NCBI RefSeq assembly: GCF_017676365.1
Contig: NZ_JADKMA010000044.1
Coordinates: 1 to 41,128 of the forward strand
From: Streptomyces oryzae
GTDB taxonomy: Bacteria > Actinomycetota > Actinomycetes > Streptomycetales > Streptomycetaceae
Direction: 5' to 3'
Length of the DNA stretch: 41,128 nt
Positions 15,254-22,849 of this stretch are shown in pieces. A program made the position numbers and the translations under genes. The stretch's first letter is position 1; each line of letters begins with the position of its first letter. A model generated the notes under the pieces. That model did not search any database, was not told the origin of the DNA, and saw only the letters and a list, made by a program, of their open reading frames with translations.

Positions 15254-17243
15254 GGGCGAGTGCGCGCGTGAGGCGCCGGCGAAGCCGGGAGCAGCGGGCA
15301 CGGCGGGAGCGGCGCAGACTGCTGACCGCCCTGCTGGCCGCGCTGCTGATGGTGCTCGGCCTCACTTCCGCCACGGCGTGGGGCTCGGCACCGGCCGCAC
15401 AGCCCGCCGCGCGCAGCGGCGGCGGCACGGCGGCGGCCGAGCAGGTGCTGACGTGGACGGCGAACGACGACATGACCAAGTACGCGTCTGCACCGACGAC
15501 CGCGGTGGCGGGCAAGGCGACGATCGTCTTCGAGAACAGCGCGGCGACCGGCAACACCAGCGGGATGTCGCACACCCTCACGTTCGTCACCTCCGACCCG
15601 GACTACAACCAGGACGTAGACCTCAACATCCTGGCCTCGCCCAACGACGCGGAGGGCGGCAAGCACACCGCGGAGGTCACCCTGACCCCGGGCACCTACA
15701 AGTACCACTGCACCATTCCGGGGCATCAGCAGATGCAGGGCACGCTGGTGGTGACAGGCGGCGATCCGGGTGAGGACACCACGCCCCCGGAGACCTCCGC
15801 CACGGTCGAGGGCGACAAGGACGAGGAGGGCAACTACCAGGGCAGCGCGACGGTCACGGTGACCGCCACGGACGCGGGCTCGGGGGTCGACACCGTCGAA
15901 TACGCCCTCGACGGCGCGGACTTCCAGCCCTACACCGCACCGGTGACGGTCACGGACGCGGGCGAGCACACCGTCAGCTACCGGGCCAAGGACAAGGCAG
16001 GCAACGCGGCGGAGGAGAAGACGGTGAGCTTCACCGTGGTCGAACCGCCGGACCAGGACACCACCCCGCCGACGACCGAGGGCAAGGCCGAGGGAAACAA
16101 GAACTCCGACGGCCACTTCATCGGCAAGGCCACGGTCACGGTGACCGCGACGGACGACAAGTCCGGCGTGGAGACGATCGAATACTCGCTCGACGGCGCA
16201 CCGTACGTCACCTACTCCGAGCCGCTGGTCCTCGACCGGGCCGGCTACCACTCGGTGACCTACCGGGCCACCGACAAGGCGGGCAACACCTCCGAGCCGC
16301 AGAAGGTCTCCTTCCGGATCGTGGCGGGCGGCGGGGTGCCGGCGCCCGACTGCCCGGAGTACGACGAGCGCGAGACGGTGATCGTCGGGACCGTGGACAC
16401 GGGCGTACCCAATCGGATGACGAAGCGCCGCTGCACCATCAACGAACTGATCGAGGACGAGAAGGAGTGGACGTCCCAGGCGCTGTTCCTCAAGCACGTA
16501 CGCGGCGTCACCGAACAGCTCGTCAAGGAGGGCGTGATCGTCGCCCGGGAGCAGAAGCTGATCAACCGAGCCGCGCGGAGTTCCGGCATCGGTACCCCCG
16601 GCCAGAACACCGGCTACCGCGATCTGTTCGACGGCAGCAAGGAGTCCTTCGCCAACTGGGAGCAGGTGGGCGGCGGCCGGTTCGGGCTCAACGACGACGG
16701 CACCATGACCAGCGACCCGAAGGTCGAGGGCATGGGCATGCTGTGGTATCCGAAGCGGAAGTACGGGGACTTCTCACTGAAGCTCCAGTTCCGCGACGAC
16801 GCGCCGGGTGACGGCCGTGCCAACAGCGGTGTCTTCGCCCGGTTCCCCGATGTGCACGACCACCCGGAGGAGAGTCCCGTCCGGAGTGGGTGGCCATCAA
16901 GTACGGCCACGAGCTGCAGATCCTGGACCGCCCGGACGGGGACATGTACAAGACCGGCTCCGTCTACGGGTTCGACCGCGTCGGCCTGGCAGGCGCGGGC
17001 GTCACCCCCAAGGGCACCTGGAACGACTACGAGATCCGGGTGATCGGCCAGCACTACGAGGTGTACCGGAACGGCACGCTGATCAACGAGTTCGACAACA
17101 CGCGGGGCCAGGTCTTCGAACCCCCACGCGATGATGACCCGGGCACGGACGGGCGCCGCTACGCCTCCGGCTACGTGGGGCTCCAAGTCCACAGCACCAC
17201 TGACGTGGTGTCGTATCGGAACGTCCGGATCAAGGAACTGTAG
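15250..17243 (+). pseudogene. Secreted cupredoxin / OmpL47-like repeat / DUF1080 protein, frameshifted near the C-terminus
   Basis: Read as one gene of about 664 residues with a one-base shift. Domains: a basic signal peptide (1 to about 45); a cupredoxin (about 66-168) with copper ligands His108, Cys154, His159 and Met162; two ~90-residue surface repeats, each starting DTTPP and containing ATVTVTATD, SGV and KDKAGN/TDKAGN (OmpL47-type); a linker; and a C-terminal DUF1080 (3-keto-disaccharide hydrolase-like) domain beginning GYRDLFDG. After FARFPDVHDHPEESP (about nt 16877) the frame is lost. The continuation PEWVAIKYGHELQI to the end lies in another frame to 17243, while the original frame ends at 17043 after ~45 junk residues (597 residues total). 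One missing C in the CCC at about 16875-16877 explains it. Could be a real mutation or a sequencing error. Start ATG overlaps the previous stop. Confidence 0.82.
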
Positions 17244-17324
17244 GAGCTTCGCCCTGGCGCGGCGCGGCGTTCGGCTGCGCCGTGCCGTGCTCGGGGCTGC
17301 ACCCCGGCTGCGCTTGGTGCACCG

Positions 17325-17403
17325 GCTGTGCTTGGGCAGTCTGCTCCCCCAAGCTCTTCGAGCAGGGGGCACCCCCAGGGCGCAGGGTGGGCAAGCGCAG
17401 CCC
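17325..17403 (+). repeat. Intergenic repeat family II, copy 1 (filled)
   Basis: The left part is GCTGTGCTTGGGCAGTCTGC and the right part GCGCAGGGTGGGCAAGCGCAGC, with the 32-bp hairpin unit between them. The unfilled copy at 38795-38849 (reverse strand) matches both flanks almost base for base, with only GCC in place of the unit. Confidence 0.85.
17345..17376 (+). repeat. Hairpin unit, copy 2
   Basis: A 32-bp unit: TCCCCCAA, GCTC-TTC-GAGC, then A, GGGGG, CA, CCCCC. It sits directly after CTGC (17341-17344). The first C-run can pair with the G-run (long hairpin), or the G-run can pair with the final C-run (short hairpin). Confidence 0.9.
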
Positions 17404-17498
17404 ACCGGGCCGCAGACGGCAACGAAACCGACCCGCACCCGGGCGGCGGCCGCCCCTTGTAGGGGGCTGATGCATCGTCCCCGAGTGCGGGCCGGTGC

Positions 17499-17574
17499 GC
17501 TGCGCTTGCCAGCCCTGCTCCCCCAAGCTCTTCGAGCAGGGGGTACCCCCATGCGCAGACCTCCCAAGCACAGC
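17499..17574 (-). repeat. Intergenic repeat family II, copy 2 (filled, inverted)
   Basis: The left part is GCTGCGCTTGCCAGCCCTGC and the right part TGCGCAGACCTCCCAAGCAC, i.e. family II read backwards, with a hairpin unit between. The unfilled copy at 33271-33331 matches both flanks. Confidence 0.85.
17519..17550 (+). repeat. Hairpin unit, copy 3
   Basis: A 32-bp unit almost identical to copy 2, ending in the perfect palindrome GGGGGTACCCCC. It again directly follows CTGC (17515-17518). Its host repeat is inverted relative to that of copy 2, yet the unit keeps the same relation to CTGC. Confidence 0.9.
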
Positions 17575-17647
17575 GAAGCGTTCGCCGCACAGCACAGCTG
17601 GCGCAGCAAAGCGCAGGCGGCCCAGCGCAGCTGCAGACGGCGCAGGA

Positions 17648-18187
17648 TCAGGAAGAGCGTTGCTCCGGGATGCCCATGTGGGTGGCGAAGTCTTCGGGGG
17701 CGCCGTCGTAGCCACGCAGCACGACGCGGTGGTGCCACTCCCCCGTCTCGCCCCGGGCGAACTCGGCAACCGTCGCCGCCGTGGCCCCCGCGACGCCGGA
17801 GAAGTCGTTCGCGGACAACTCCTCATAGCCCTCACAGACCCGCACCGCGGTGTTCGGCACCTGGGCGAACGTCTTGTGGCCCTCGCCCTGCTGGATGGCG
17901 ACGCCGACGACGACCCGCACGAACCGCTCGGCCAGCCGCTCCAGTTCGAGGGTCATCACCTCGTCGGAGCCGAAGCCCTGCCCCGTCTTGCTGTCCCGGT
18001 TGAGGATGATGGTGCCGTCCGGGGAGCGGCTGTCGAAGTGGACGAGGTAGGCGGGCTCTCCGTAGGGCGCTTCCTCCGTGTACGTGGCGGCCACTATGTC
18101 GAGGTCGTGCGGCGGCTCCCCCATGGGGCTGGGATCCCACTTGAGGGTGACCTCCACCTTGCCGAGCCCTTTGTTGAGACTGCTCAT
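17648..18187 (-). CDS. TerD family protein
   Basis: A 179-residue TerD-domain protein. TerD family members bind calcium and are linked to tellurite resistance and stress signalling. Typical features are the early strand VEVTLKWDP, DLDIVAATY, a DGTIILNRDSKTGQGFGSDE loop of the calcium-site type, and the later region AEFARGETGEWHHRVVLRGYDG. The start is taken as ATG at 18187 behind GGGGGCAGG, because MSSLNKGLGKVEV matches the family N-terminus; an in-frame upstream extension is rejected. The family normally occurs in ter clusters, but here it stands alone beside a TetR gene. It closes a convergent pair with the cupredoxin gene. Confidence 0.9.
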   Translation of the reverse strand: MSSLNKGLGKVEVTLKWDPSPMGEPPHDLDIVAATYTEEAPYGEPAYLVHFDSRSPDGTIILNRDSKTGQGFGSDEVMTLELERLAERFVRVVVGVAIQQGEGHKTFAQVPNTAVRVCEGYEELSANDFSGVAGATAATVAEFARGETGEWHHRVVLRGYDGAPEDFATHMGIPEQRSS

Positions 18188-18252
18188 CCTGCCCCCTCGT
18201 CCTCTCCTCGGACCGCGTACGGCTCCATCGTGCCACGTCAACGCCGCGGAGA

Positions 18253-18897
18253 TCAGGGCGAATTACGGGAGCTCCGCCGGGCGGCGCTGGAACGTTCGAA
18301 ACCGGTCCATACCGCGTCCACCGCCGCAGACACCACGACAGCGCGCGGCACTTCGGGGCGGTCGTGCCACCACAGGGCCAGTCCCTGGAGGACGCTGCGG
18401 CACACCTCCCAGGCCATCTCGGCCTCGACCCGCGTCTGTTCGTCGGGCTCGTCGAAGAGAGGAATGCCGACCAGCCGGGCGAAGAAGGGGAGCAGCGCGT
18501 TCCGGCTCGTGTCGATGACCTCCTGGTGGTCTTCGCGTACTGCGGCGTCCCCGGTGGTGTCGCGGAAGAGCATGCGCCAGGCATACGGGTGGGTCTCGAT
18601 GTAGTGGAACCAGGCGTCGAAAGCGCTCGCCACCTCCTGGGTGCTCAGCCGGTCGCTCGTACCGGCGTCGCCGGTTTCCGGCAGTCGCTCGCGCCACAGT
18701 TGCCGCAGCTCGGCGAAGTGCCGCTCCAGCAGGCGGCGGTGGAGCTGGCGCTTCGAGGAGAAGTGGTCGTAGACGACGGGCACGGACACGCCGGAGCGGC
18801 GGGCGATCTCCTCCATCGAGGCGCGCTGGTAGCCGTGCGCGGCGAACACCTCGGTGGCGGCCTCCTCGATGACGGCACGGCGCTGCTGTGCGCTCAT
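18253..18897 (-). CDS. TetR/AcrR family transcriptional regulator
   Basis: A 214-residue repressor. The N-terminal helix-turn-helix is complete (AVIEEAATEVFAAHGYQRASMEEIARRSGVSVPVVYDHFSSKRQLHRRLL), and the rest is the helical ligand-binding and dimer domain. ATG at 18897 is taken; an in-frame TTG at 18924, with AAGGA 8 bp before it, would add nine residues (STEKPRKR) and overlaps the first operator. It is divergent from an FAD oxidoreductase, with two matching palindromes in between, so it very probably represses both itself and that gene. Ligand unknown, perhaps a substrate of the oxidoreductase. Confidence 0.9.
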   Translation of the reverse strand: MSAQQRRAVIEEAATEVFAAHGYQRASMEEIARRSGVSVPVVYDHFSSKRQLHRRLLERHFAELRQLWRERLPETGDAGTSDRLSTQEVASAFDAWFHYIETHPYAWRMLFRDTTGDAAVREDHQEVIDTSRNALLPFFARLVGIPLFDEPDEQTRVEAEMAWEVCRSVLQGLALWWHDRPEVPRAVVVSAAVDAVWTGFERSSAARRSSRNSP

Positions 18898-18922
18898 GCG
18901 CTTACGGGGCTTCTCGGTTGAC

Positions 18923-18942
18923 AACCTAGCGGTCCTTAGGTT
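18923..18942. promoter_or_regulatory. TetR-type operator 1, AACCTAG-N6-TTAGGTT
   Basis: A 20-bp dyad, 13 of 14 arm positions symmetric, next to the TetR start. It shares its arms and spacing with operator 2, 34 bp away. Confidence 0.75.
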
Positions 18943-18956
18943 TAGCCTTGGATTGG

Positions 18957-18976
18957 AACCTAGCAACTACTAGGTT
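18957..18976. promoter_or_regulatory. TetR-type operator 2, AACCTAG-N6-CTAGGTT
   Basis: A perfect 7+6+7 bp dyad 18 bp before the oxidoreductase start. The same half-site in operator 1 supports a single regulator binding both. The surrounding AT-rich bases probably contain both divergent promoters. Confidence 0.8.
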
Positions 18977-18994
18977 ACTGGGCAGGGGGCGGCA

Positions 18995-20365
18995 ATGGGC
19001 AGCAGGTACGAGCGGTACGACGTGGTCGTGGTCGGTGCCAGGTGCGCGGGGGCGCCGCTGGCGGCGCTGCTGGCCCGGCAGGGGCTCGAGGTGTGCCTGG
19101 TGGAGAAGGGGGAGCCGGCTTCCGGCACCCCTTCGACCCATATCTTCGAGGCCGACGCGCTGGCCTTCCTCGACTCGCTCGGCGTCCTGGACGAGCTGCG
19201 CGCGACGGGCGCCCCGCTGATCGCGCGGGCGGACGCCCGGGTGGGCGATCTGCGCTGGCCGGCGACCTGGCCGGTGCGCCCGGGCGATCCCGGCGGAGTG
19301 ATGTCGGTGCGCCGCTTCCGGCTCGACCCCGTCCTCGCCGGGGCCGCGCAGCAAGCGGGCGCCGCACTCCTGACCCGTACCGCGGTGACGGACCTGGTCA
19401 GGGCTGAGGACGGCAGGGTGACGGGGGTGCGGGTCTCCTCGGCCACGGGGGGCGAGGAGACCGGGCGCGGGGGCGAGCGGGTGCTGCGGGCGCGGCTGGT
19501 GGTGGGCGCCGACGGCCGCGCCTCCACCGTCGCGCGGCTGGCAGGCGCTCGCTCGTATCACGTGACGCCAAATCAGTTCGCTTTGTTCTGGGGCTACTTC
19601 GCGGACGCCGAGATCGGTGAACCCACCTTCGCCTTCCACCGGTGGGCCGACCGCGTGGTGCTCGGCCTCCCCACCGACGACGGGCTCTACCAGGTGCAGG
19701 TGGGGGTGGACCCGGCCCGGCTGCGCGCATTCCGCGCCGGGCTGCCCGGCAGCCTGCTGGAGTACGCCAGGGCCTGCGAGCCGGTGGCCAAAGCACTGGC
19801 CGGCGCCCGGCTGGTCGGCGAGCCGCACGGGATGACCCACTGGAAGGGATACTTCCGCGAACCGGCGGGCCCCGGCTGGGCCCTGGTGGGCGACGCGGGT
19901 CACTTCAAGGACCCGACGGCGGGGCGCGGTATCGGCGACGCCTTCCTCCAGGCGGCCCGGCTGGCTGAGACCGTCACCGGGCATCTCGGCGCTGACGCGG
20001 CGGAACTGGACGAGGCGCTGCGCCGCTGGGGTGCCTGGCGGGACGCGGAGTTCGTGGAGCCGTACTGGTTCGCGGCCGGCATCGGCAGCCTCGCACCGCT
20101 GCCGGCCGTACTGCCCGAGGTGTTGCGGGGGATGCGCCGCGCGGGTGTGGCCGACAGCCTCTTCGACATGGTCAACCACCGGGCGATGCCCAGCGACATC
20201 GTCACCGGGCCCCGGCTGCTGGCCGCGGTCGGCCGCCTGCTGGCCCGCGGCCGGGTGGGCGTTCTGCGGGAGGTCGCCCGGCTGGCCGCTGACGACCGCC
20301 GCCGCCGGGCCCTGGACCGCCACCCGCGGTACGAGGCGGACTCCCCTCGGCACGAGATGAGCTGA
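18995..20365 (+). CDS. FAD-dependent oxidoreductase (aromatic hydroxylase-like)
   Basis: A 456-residue flavoprotein of the PHBH/geranylgeranyl-reductase-like group. The dinucleotide loop VVVVGARCAGAPLAALLARQG is at residues 9-29; VVGADGRAST is the second FAD/NADPH motif; and ALVGDAGHFKDPTAGRGIGDAF is the third FAD-ribityl motif. It probably uses NAD(P)H and O2 to hydroxylate or epoxidise a small aromatic or lipid, or reduces a double bond. ATG at 18995 follows a GGGGG site. It is divergent from, and presumably controlled by, the TetR gene through two operators, and ends 4 bp before the convergent DsbA-like gene. Such pairs often serve detoxification; substrate unknown. Confidence 0.88.
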   Translation: MGSRYERYDVVVVGARCAGAPLAALLARQGLEVCLVEKGEPASGTPSTHIFEADALAFLDSLGVLDELRATGAPLIARADARVGDLRWPATWPVRPGDPGGVMSVRRFRLDPVLAGAAQQAGAALLTRTAVTDLVRAEDGRVTGVRVSSATGGEETGRGGERVLRARLVVGADGRASTVARLAGARSYHVTPNQFALFWGYFADAEIGEPTFAFHRWADRVVLGLPTDDGLYQVQVGVDPARLRAFRAGLPGSLLEYARACEPVAKALAGARLVGEPHGMTHWKGYFREPAGPGWALVGDAGHFKDPTAGRGIGDAFLQAARLAETVTGHLGADAAELDEALRRWGAWRDAEFVEPYWFAAGIGSLAPLPAVLPEVLRGMRRAGVADSLFDMVNHRAMPSDIVTGPRLLAAVGRLLARGRVGVLREVARLAADDRRRRALDRHPRYEADSPRHEMS

Positions 20366-20369
20366 GCAC

Positions 20370-20996
20370 TCAGCCGCCGCCCTCCCGCAGACAGTCCAGC
20401 AGCTCCGTCTCCGTCGGTTCCTCATGGAGGACCCGGCGGCCGGCGACGAGGAGGACCGGCCCCGACTCGCTGCCGAGCGGCCGCGTACGGGCCAGCTCGG
20501 CGTCGAGTCGGCCGCGGAGATCCGGTTCCTGTCGTACGCCCTCCTCGGCCGCCAGCCGCGCCAGCACGGCCGGGTCGGCGAGGTGCAGCCCGTCCGTGAA
20601 GTAGGCGCGGAAGAGGCGGGCGGCCATCGCCTGCGCGCGGTCCTGCGTCGCGGCCTGGGCGGTCAGGTGGTGTGCGGCGTAGGTGTTGGTGAACACCGCG
20701 CGGTCGAAGCGGAAGGCGAGGCCGTCGGCGGTGCCGAGGGTGCGGTCGGCGCGGATGGCGCGGGCGGCCTCCTCGCCCCGCTCCCGGCGGTGCACCTCGA
20801 ACAGCGGCTCACCCTCGGCCGGGGCCTGCGGCCGGATTTGATAGGGGCGCAGCACGAGCTCGGCCGCGCCGCCCTCCGCGCGGCGGCGCTGGACGGCTCG
20901 CCGCAGCCGGGTGAAGGCGAGGTAGGAGCGGGCGCAGACGAAGTCGTGGACGAGCTCGACGCGGGTCACGCCGCCCGCGACGGGGCCGCCGCTCAC
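20370..20996 (-). CDS. DsbA-like (FrnE/2-hydroxychromene isomerase-type) thioredoxin-fold protein
   Basis: About 208 residues with the DsbA/FrnE fold: an early strand VELVHDFVCARSYLAFTRLRRA, the helical insert with DGLAFRFDRAVFTNTYAAHHLTAQA, RLFRAYFTDGLHLADPAVLARLA, and a C-terminal VLLVAGRRVL. The usual CPWC active site of FrnE relatives reads CARS here, so the second cysteine is lost and it is unlikely to be a dithiol oxidase; a glutathione- or other thiol-dependent isomerase role is possible. GTG at 20996 forms a GTGA overlap with the SDR stop, so translation is coupled (20999 is an alternative GTG; a GTG about 30 bp later is also possible). Cytoplasmic, with no signal peptide. Confidence 0.8.
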   Translation of the reverse strand: MSGGPVAGGVTRVELVHDFVCARSYLAFTRLRRAVQRRRAEGGAAELVLRPYQIRPQAPAEGEPLFEVHRRERGEEAARAIRADRTLGTADGLAFRFDRAVFTNTYAAHHLTAQAATQDRAQAMAARLFRAYFTDGLHLADPAVLARLAAEEGVRQEPDLRGRLDAELARTRPLGSESGPVLLVAGRRVLHEEPTETELLDCLREGGG

Positions 20997-21790
20997 CACG
21001 GCAGGGCCCCGTGGTCGGCGAAGTAGCCGCCGGTGGGGCCGTCCGGGGCGACGCGTGCCATCCGCACGATGATCCCGGCACCCTCGGAGACCGCCCGCCG
21101 GCCTCGGTGGCCGTTGAAGTCGGTGGCGGTGTAGCCGGGGTCGACTGCGTTGATCCGGAAGCCGGGCAGGGCGTGCGCGTACTGGGCCGTGACCATGTTC
21201 AAGGCCGCCTTGGACGAGGCGTAGGTGAGCGCGGGCAGCCAGTCGGGCACGGCGGCCTCGCGGACTTCCGGGTCGCCCACGGCACCGATGCAGCCCAGCC
21301 CGCTGCTGACGTTGACCACCACGGGCGCCCGCGAGGCGTGCAGCAGTGGGAGGAAGGCGCGGGTGGTGCGGACGACGCCGAAGACGTTGGTTTCGTAGAC
21401 CGCCCGCATGTTCTCGGCCGTCGTCTCCTCCGCCGTCAGATGCGCTCCGGAGACACCCGCGTTGTTGATGAGGACGTCCAGGCGCTGCTCACGTGCGCTG
21501 AGGAGTTCGGCCGCGGCGCGTACCGACTCCTCGCTGGTGACGTCGAGCGGCAGCACCCGCCCGCCGGTCTCGCGGGCCGCGTGCTCGCCGCGTTCCGGGT
21601 CGCGCGCTCCGAGGTGGACGGTATGGCCCAGGGCGTGCAGCTGCCGGGCCGTCTCCAGGCCGAGTCCCCTGGTGGCTCCGGTGATCAAGGTGACCGGGGC
21701 GGTCGGTGATTCCGGTGGTGTTGGTAGTGATGTTGGTGCCGGTGATGTCGGTGCTGCCGCTGATGACCGCGGCGTCGATGTGTTGCTCAT
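20993..21790 (-). CDS. Short-chain dehydrogenase/reductase
   Basis: A 265-residue SDR, NAD(P)-dependent. The cofactor loop TGATRGLG is at about residues 37-44, NNAG follows at the fourth strand, and the catalytic Ser and YxxxK are in NVSSGLG and YASSKAALN. About 30 residues precede the fold and are Ser/Thr/Pro/Ala-rich (encoded by imperfect GGTGNTG-type repeats at 21705-21775), which is unusual. ATG at 21790 is taken with GGTGGGAG before it. It is coupled to the DsbA-like gene downstream and divergent from an MmyB-like regulator, a common arrangement in which the regulator controls the SDR. Substrate unknown. Confidence 0.87.
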   Translation of the reverse strand: MSNTSTPRSSAAAPTSPAPTSLPTPPESPTAPVTLITGATRGLGLETARQLHALGHTVHLGARDPERGEHAARETGGRVLPLDVTSEESVRAAAELLSAREQRLDVLINNAGVSGAHLTAEETTAENMRAVYETNVFGVVRTTRAFLPLLHASRAPVVVNVSSGLGCIGAVGDPEVREAAVPDWLPALTYASSKAALNMVTAQYAHALPGFRINAVDPGYTATDFNGHRGRRAVSEGAGIIVRMARVAPDGPTGGYFADHGALPW

Positions 21791-21839
21791 GGCTCCCACC
21801 CTGGGGCGGGGCCGCGCCCGCCGGGAGTAGCCGGGTCTT

Positions 21840-21860
21840 CCTGGGAAAAGGGGTACCAGG
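21840..21860. promoter_or_regulatory. Candidate operator CCTGG-N11-CCAGG
   Basis: This inverted repeat lies between the SDR and MmyB-like regulator starts, in the most AT-containing part of the gap (GGGAAAAGGGGTACCAGG). It is the best candidate for the regulator's site. Evidence is symmetry and position only. Confidence 0.4.
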
Positions 21861-21902
21861 CTCGGCCCTTGCCCTCCGCCGCCCGGCCAGCAGACTGGTC
21901 GC

Positions 21903-22736
21903 ATGAACGAGCTGGGCCGCGCGCTGCGGCGGTGGCGGGACCGGGCGGACCCGGCGGACTCCGGGCTGCCCTCGGGCCGGGCACGCAGGGCGGCCGGGCT
22001 GCGGCGCGAGGAGCTGGCCGGGCTGGCGGGCATCTCGGTGGACTATGTCGTACGGCTGGAGCAGGGCCGGGCCGGCTCGCCGTCCGGGCAGGTGCTGGCG
22101 GCGCTGGCGCGGGCGCTGCGGCTCTCGGACGACGAGCGGCGGCACCTCTTCCTGCTGGGAGGCCGCGCGCTGCCGGGCGGCGGGCACATGCCGGGCGAGC
22201 TGTCGCCGGGTGTGCGGCGGCTGCTGGATCAGCTGGCGGGCACGCCGGTCAGCGTGTTCGACGCGGCGTGGACGCTGCTGGAGTGGAATCCGCTGTTCGC
22301 CGCGCTGATGGGCGACCCGTCACCGCTGCGCGGGCGGGAACGCAACGTGGTGTGGCGGCACTTCACCGGGCGGTCCGGCCGGGTACGGCACACCGCTGAG
22401 CAGGCGGAACTGTTCGAGGCAGCGGTGGTGGCCGATCTGCGTACGGCGACGGCGCGCTATCCGTCGGACCCCGCGCTGCACGGCCTGGTCGCCGAAGTCT
22501 CGCAGCGCAGCCCCGCGTTCCTGCGGCTGTGGGAGGAGCACGCGGTGGGCCGGCACACCATGGCCGCCAAAACGGTGGAGCATCCCCAGGTCGGAGCGGT
22601 CACGCTGGACTGCGATGTCCTGGTCGCGCCCGATAGCGATCTGCGCGTGGTGCTCTACACGGCGGCGCCGGGCACCGAAGCGGCGGAGAAGCTGGCGCTG
22701 CTCAACGTGGTGGGCCTGCAGCGGCTGTGGGCGTGA
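21903..22736 (+). CDS. Helix-turn-helix regulator with MmyB-like ligand domain
   Basis: A 277-residue XRE-type regulator. The helix-turn-helix spans about residues 20-80 (ARRAAGLRREELAGLAGISVDYVVRLEQGR is the signature), and the remainder is the PAS-like MmyB domain, with VSVFDAAWTLLEWNPLFAALMGDP and the C-terminal ALLNVVGLQRLW. In known members this domain binds a small hydrophobic ligand. ATG at 21903. It is divergent from the SDR/DsbA-like pair, the standard genomic arrangement for this family, so it probably controls those two genes. Nothing in the sequence tells whether it activates or represses. Confidence 0.91.
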   Translation: MNELGRALRRWRDRADPADSGLPSGRARRAAGLRREELAGLAGISVDYVVRLEQGRAGSPSGQVLAALARALRLSDDERRHLFLLGGRALPGGGHMPGELSPGVRRLLDQLAGTPVSVFDAAWTLLEWNPLFAALMGDPSPLRGRERNVVWRHFTGRSGRVRHTAEQAELFEAAVVADLRTATARYPSDPALHGLVAEVSQRSPAFLRLWEEHAVGRHTMAAKTVEHPQVGAVTLDCDVLVAPDSDLRVVLYTAAPGTEAAEKLALLNVVGLQRLWA

Positions 22737-22849
22737 GGAGCCGCACGCTCCGCGCACGCCGGGGGGGCGAAGGCATCGGCGGGGCGGGGGAGGCGAACTG
22801 TCCGGAAGCTCCCGCCCCGGCGTCCGCTCACCCCGCCGGGAGCGGTAGC

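Larger units (their letters stand above)
17244..17647. repeat. Repeat-filled convergent intergenic region
   Basis: About 400 bp without a gene between convergent transcripts. It holds two inverted family II copies, each carrying a hairpin unit, with GC-rich filler between them. No plausible small gene is seen; open frames here translate repeat sequence. Confidence 0.75.

Noticed and set aside
12740..15301. 853-residue minus-strand open frame opposite the ThuA/dehydrogenase gene
   Set aside because: It is the mirror of a real gene in high-GC DNA; no domains, and codon bias favours the plus strand.
17244..17647. Small genes or a CRISPR-like array in the repeat-filled gap
   Set aside because: The repeats are two inverted palindromic elements with no regular spacers; open frames just translate repeat DNA.
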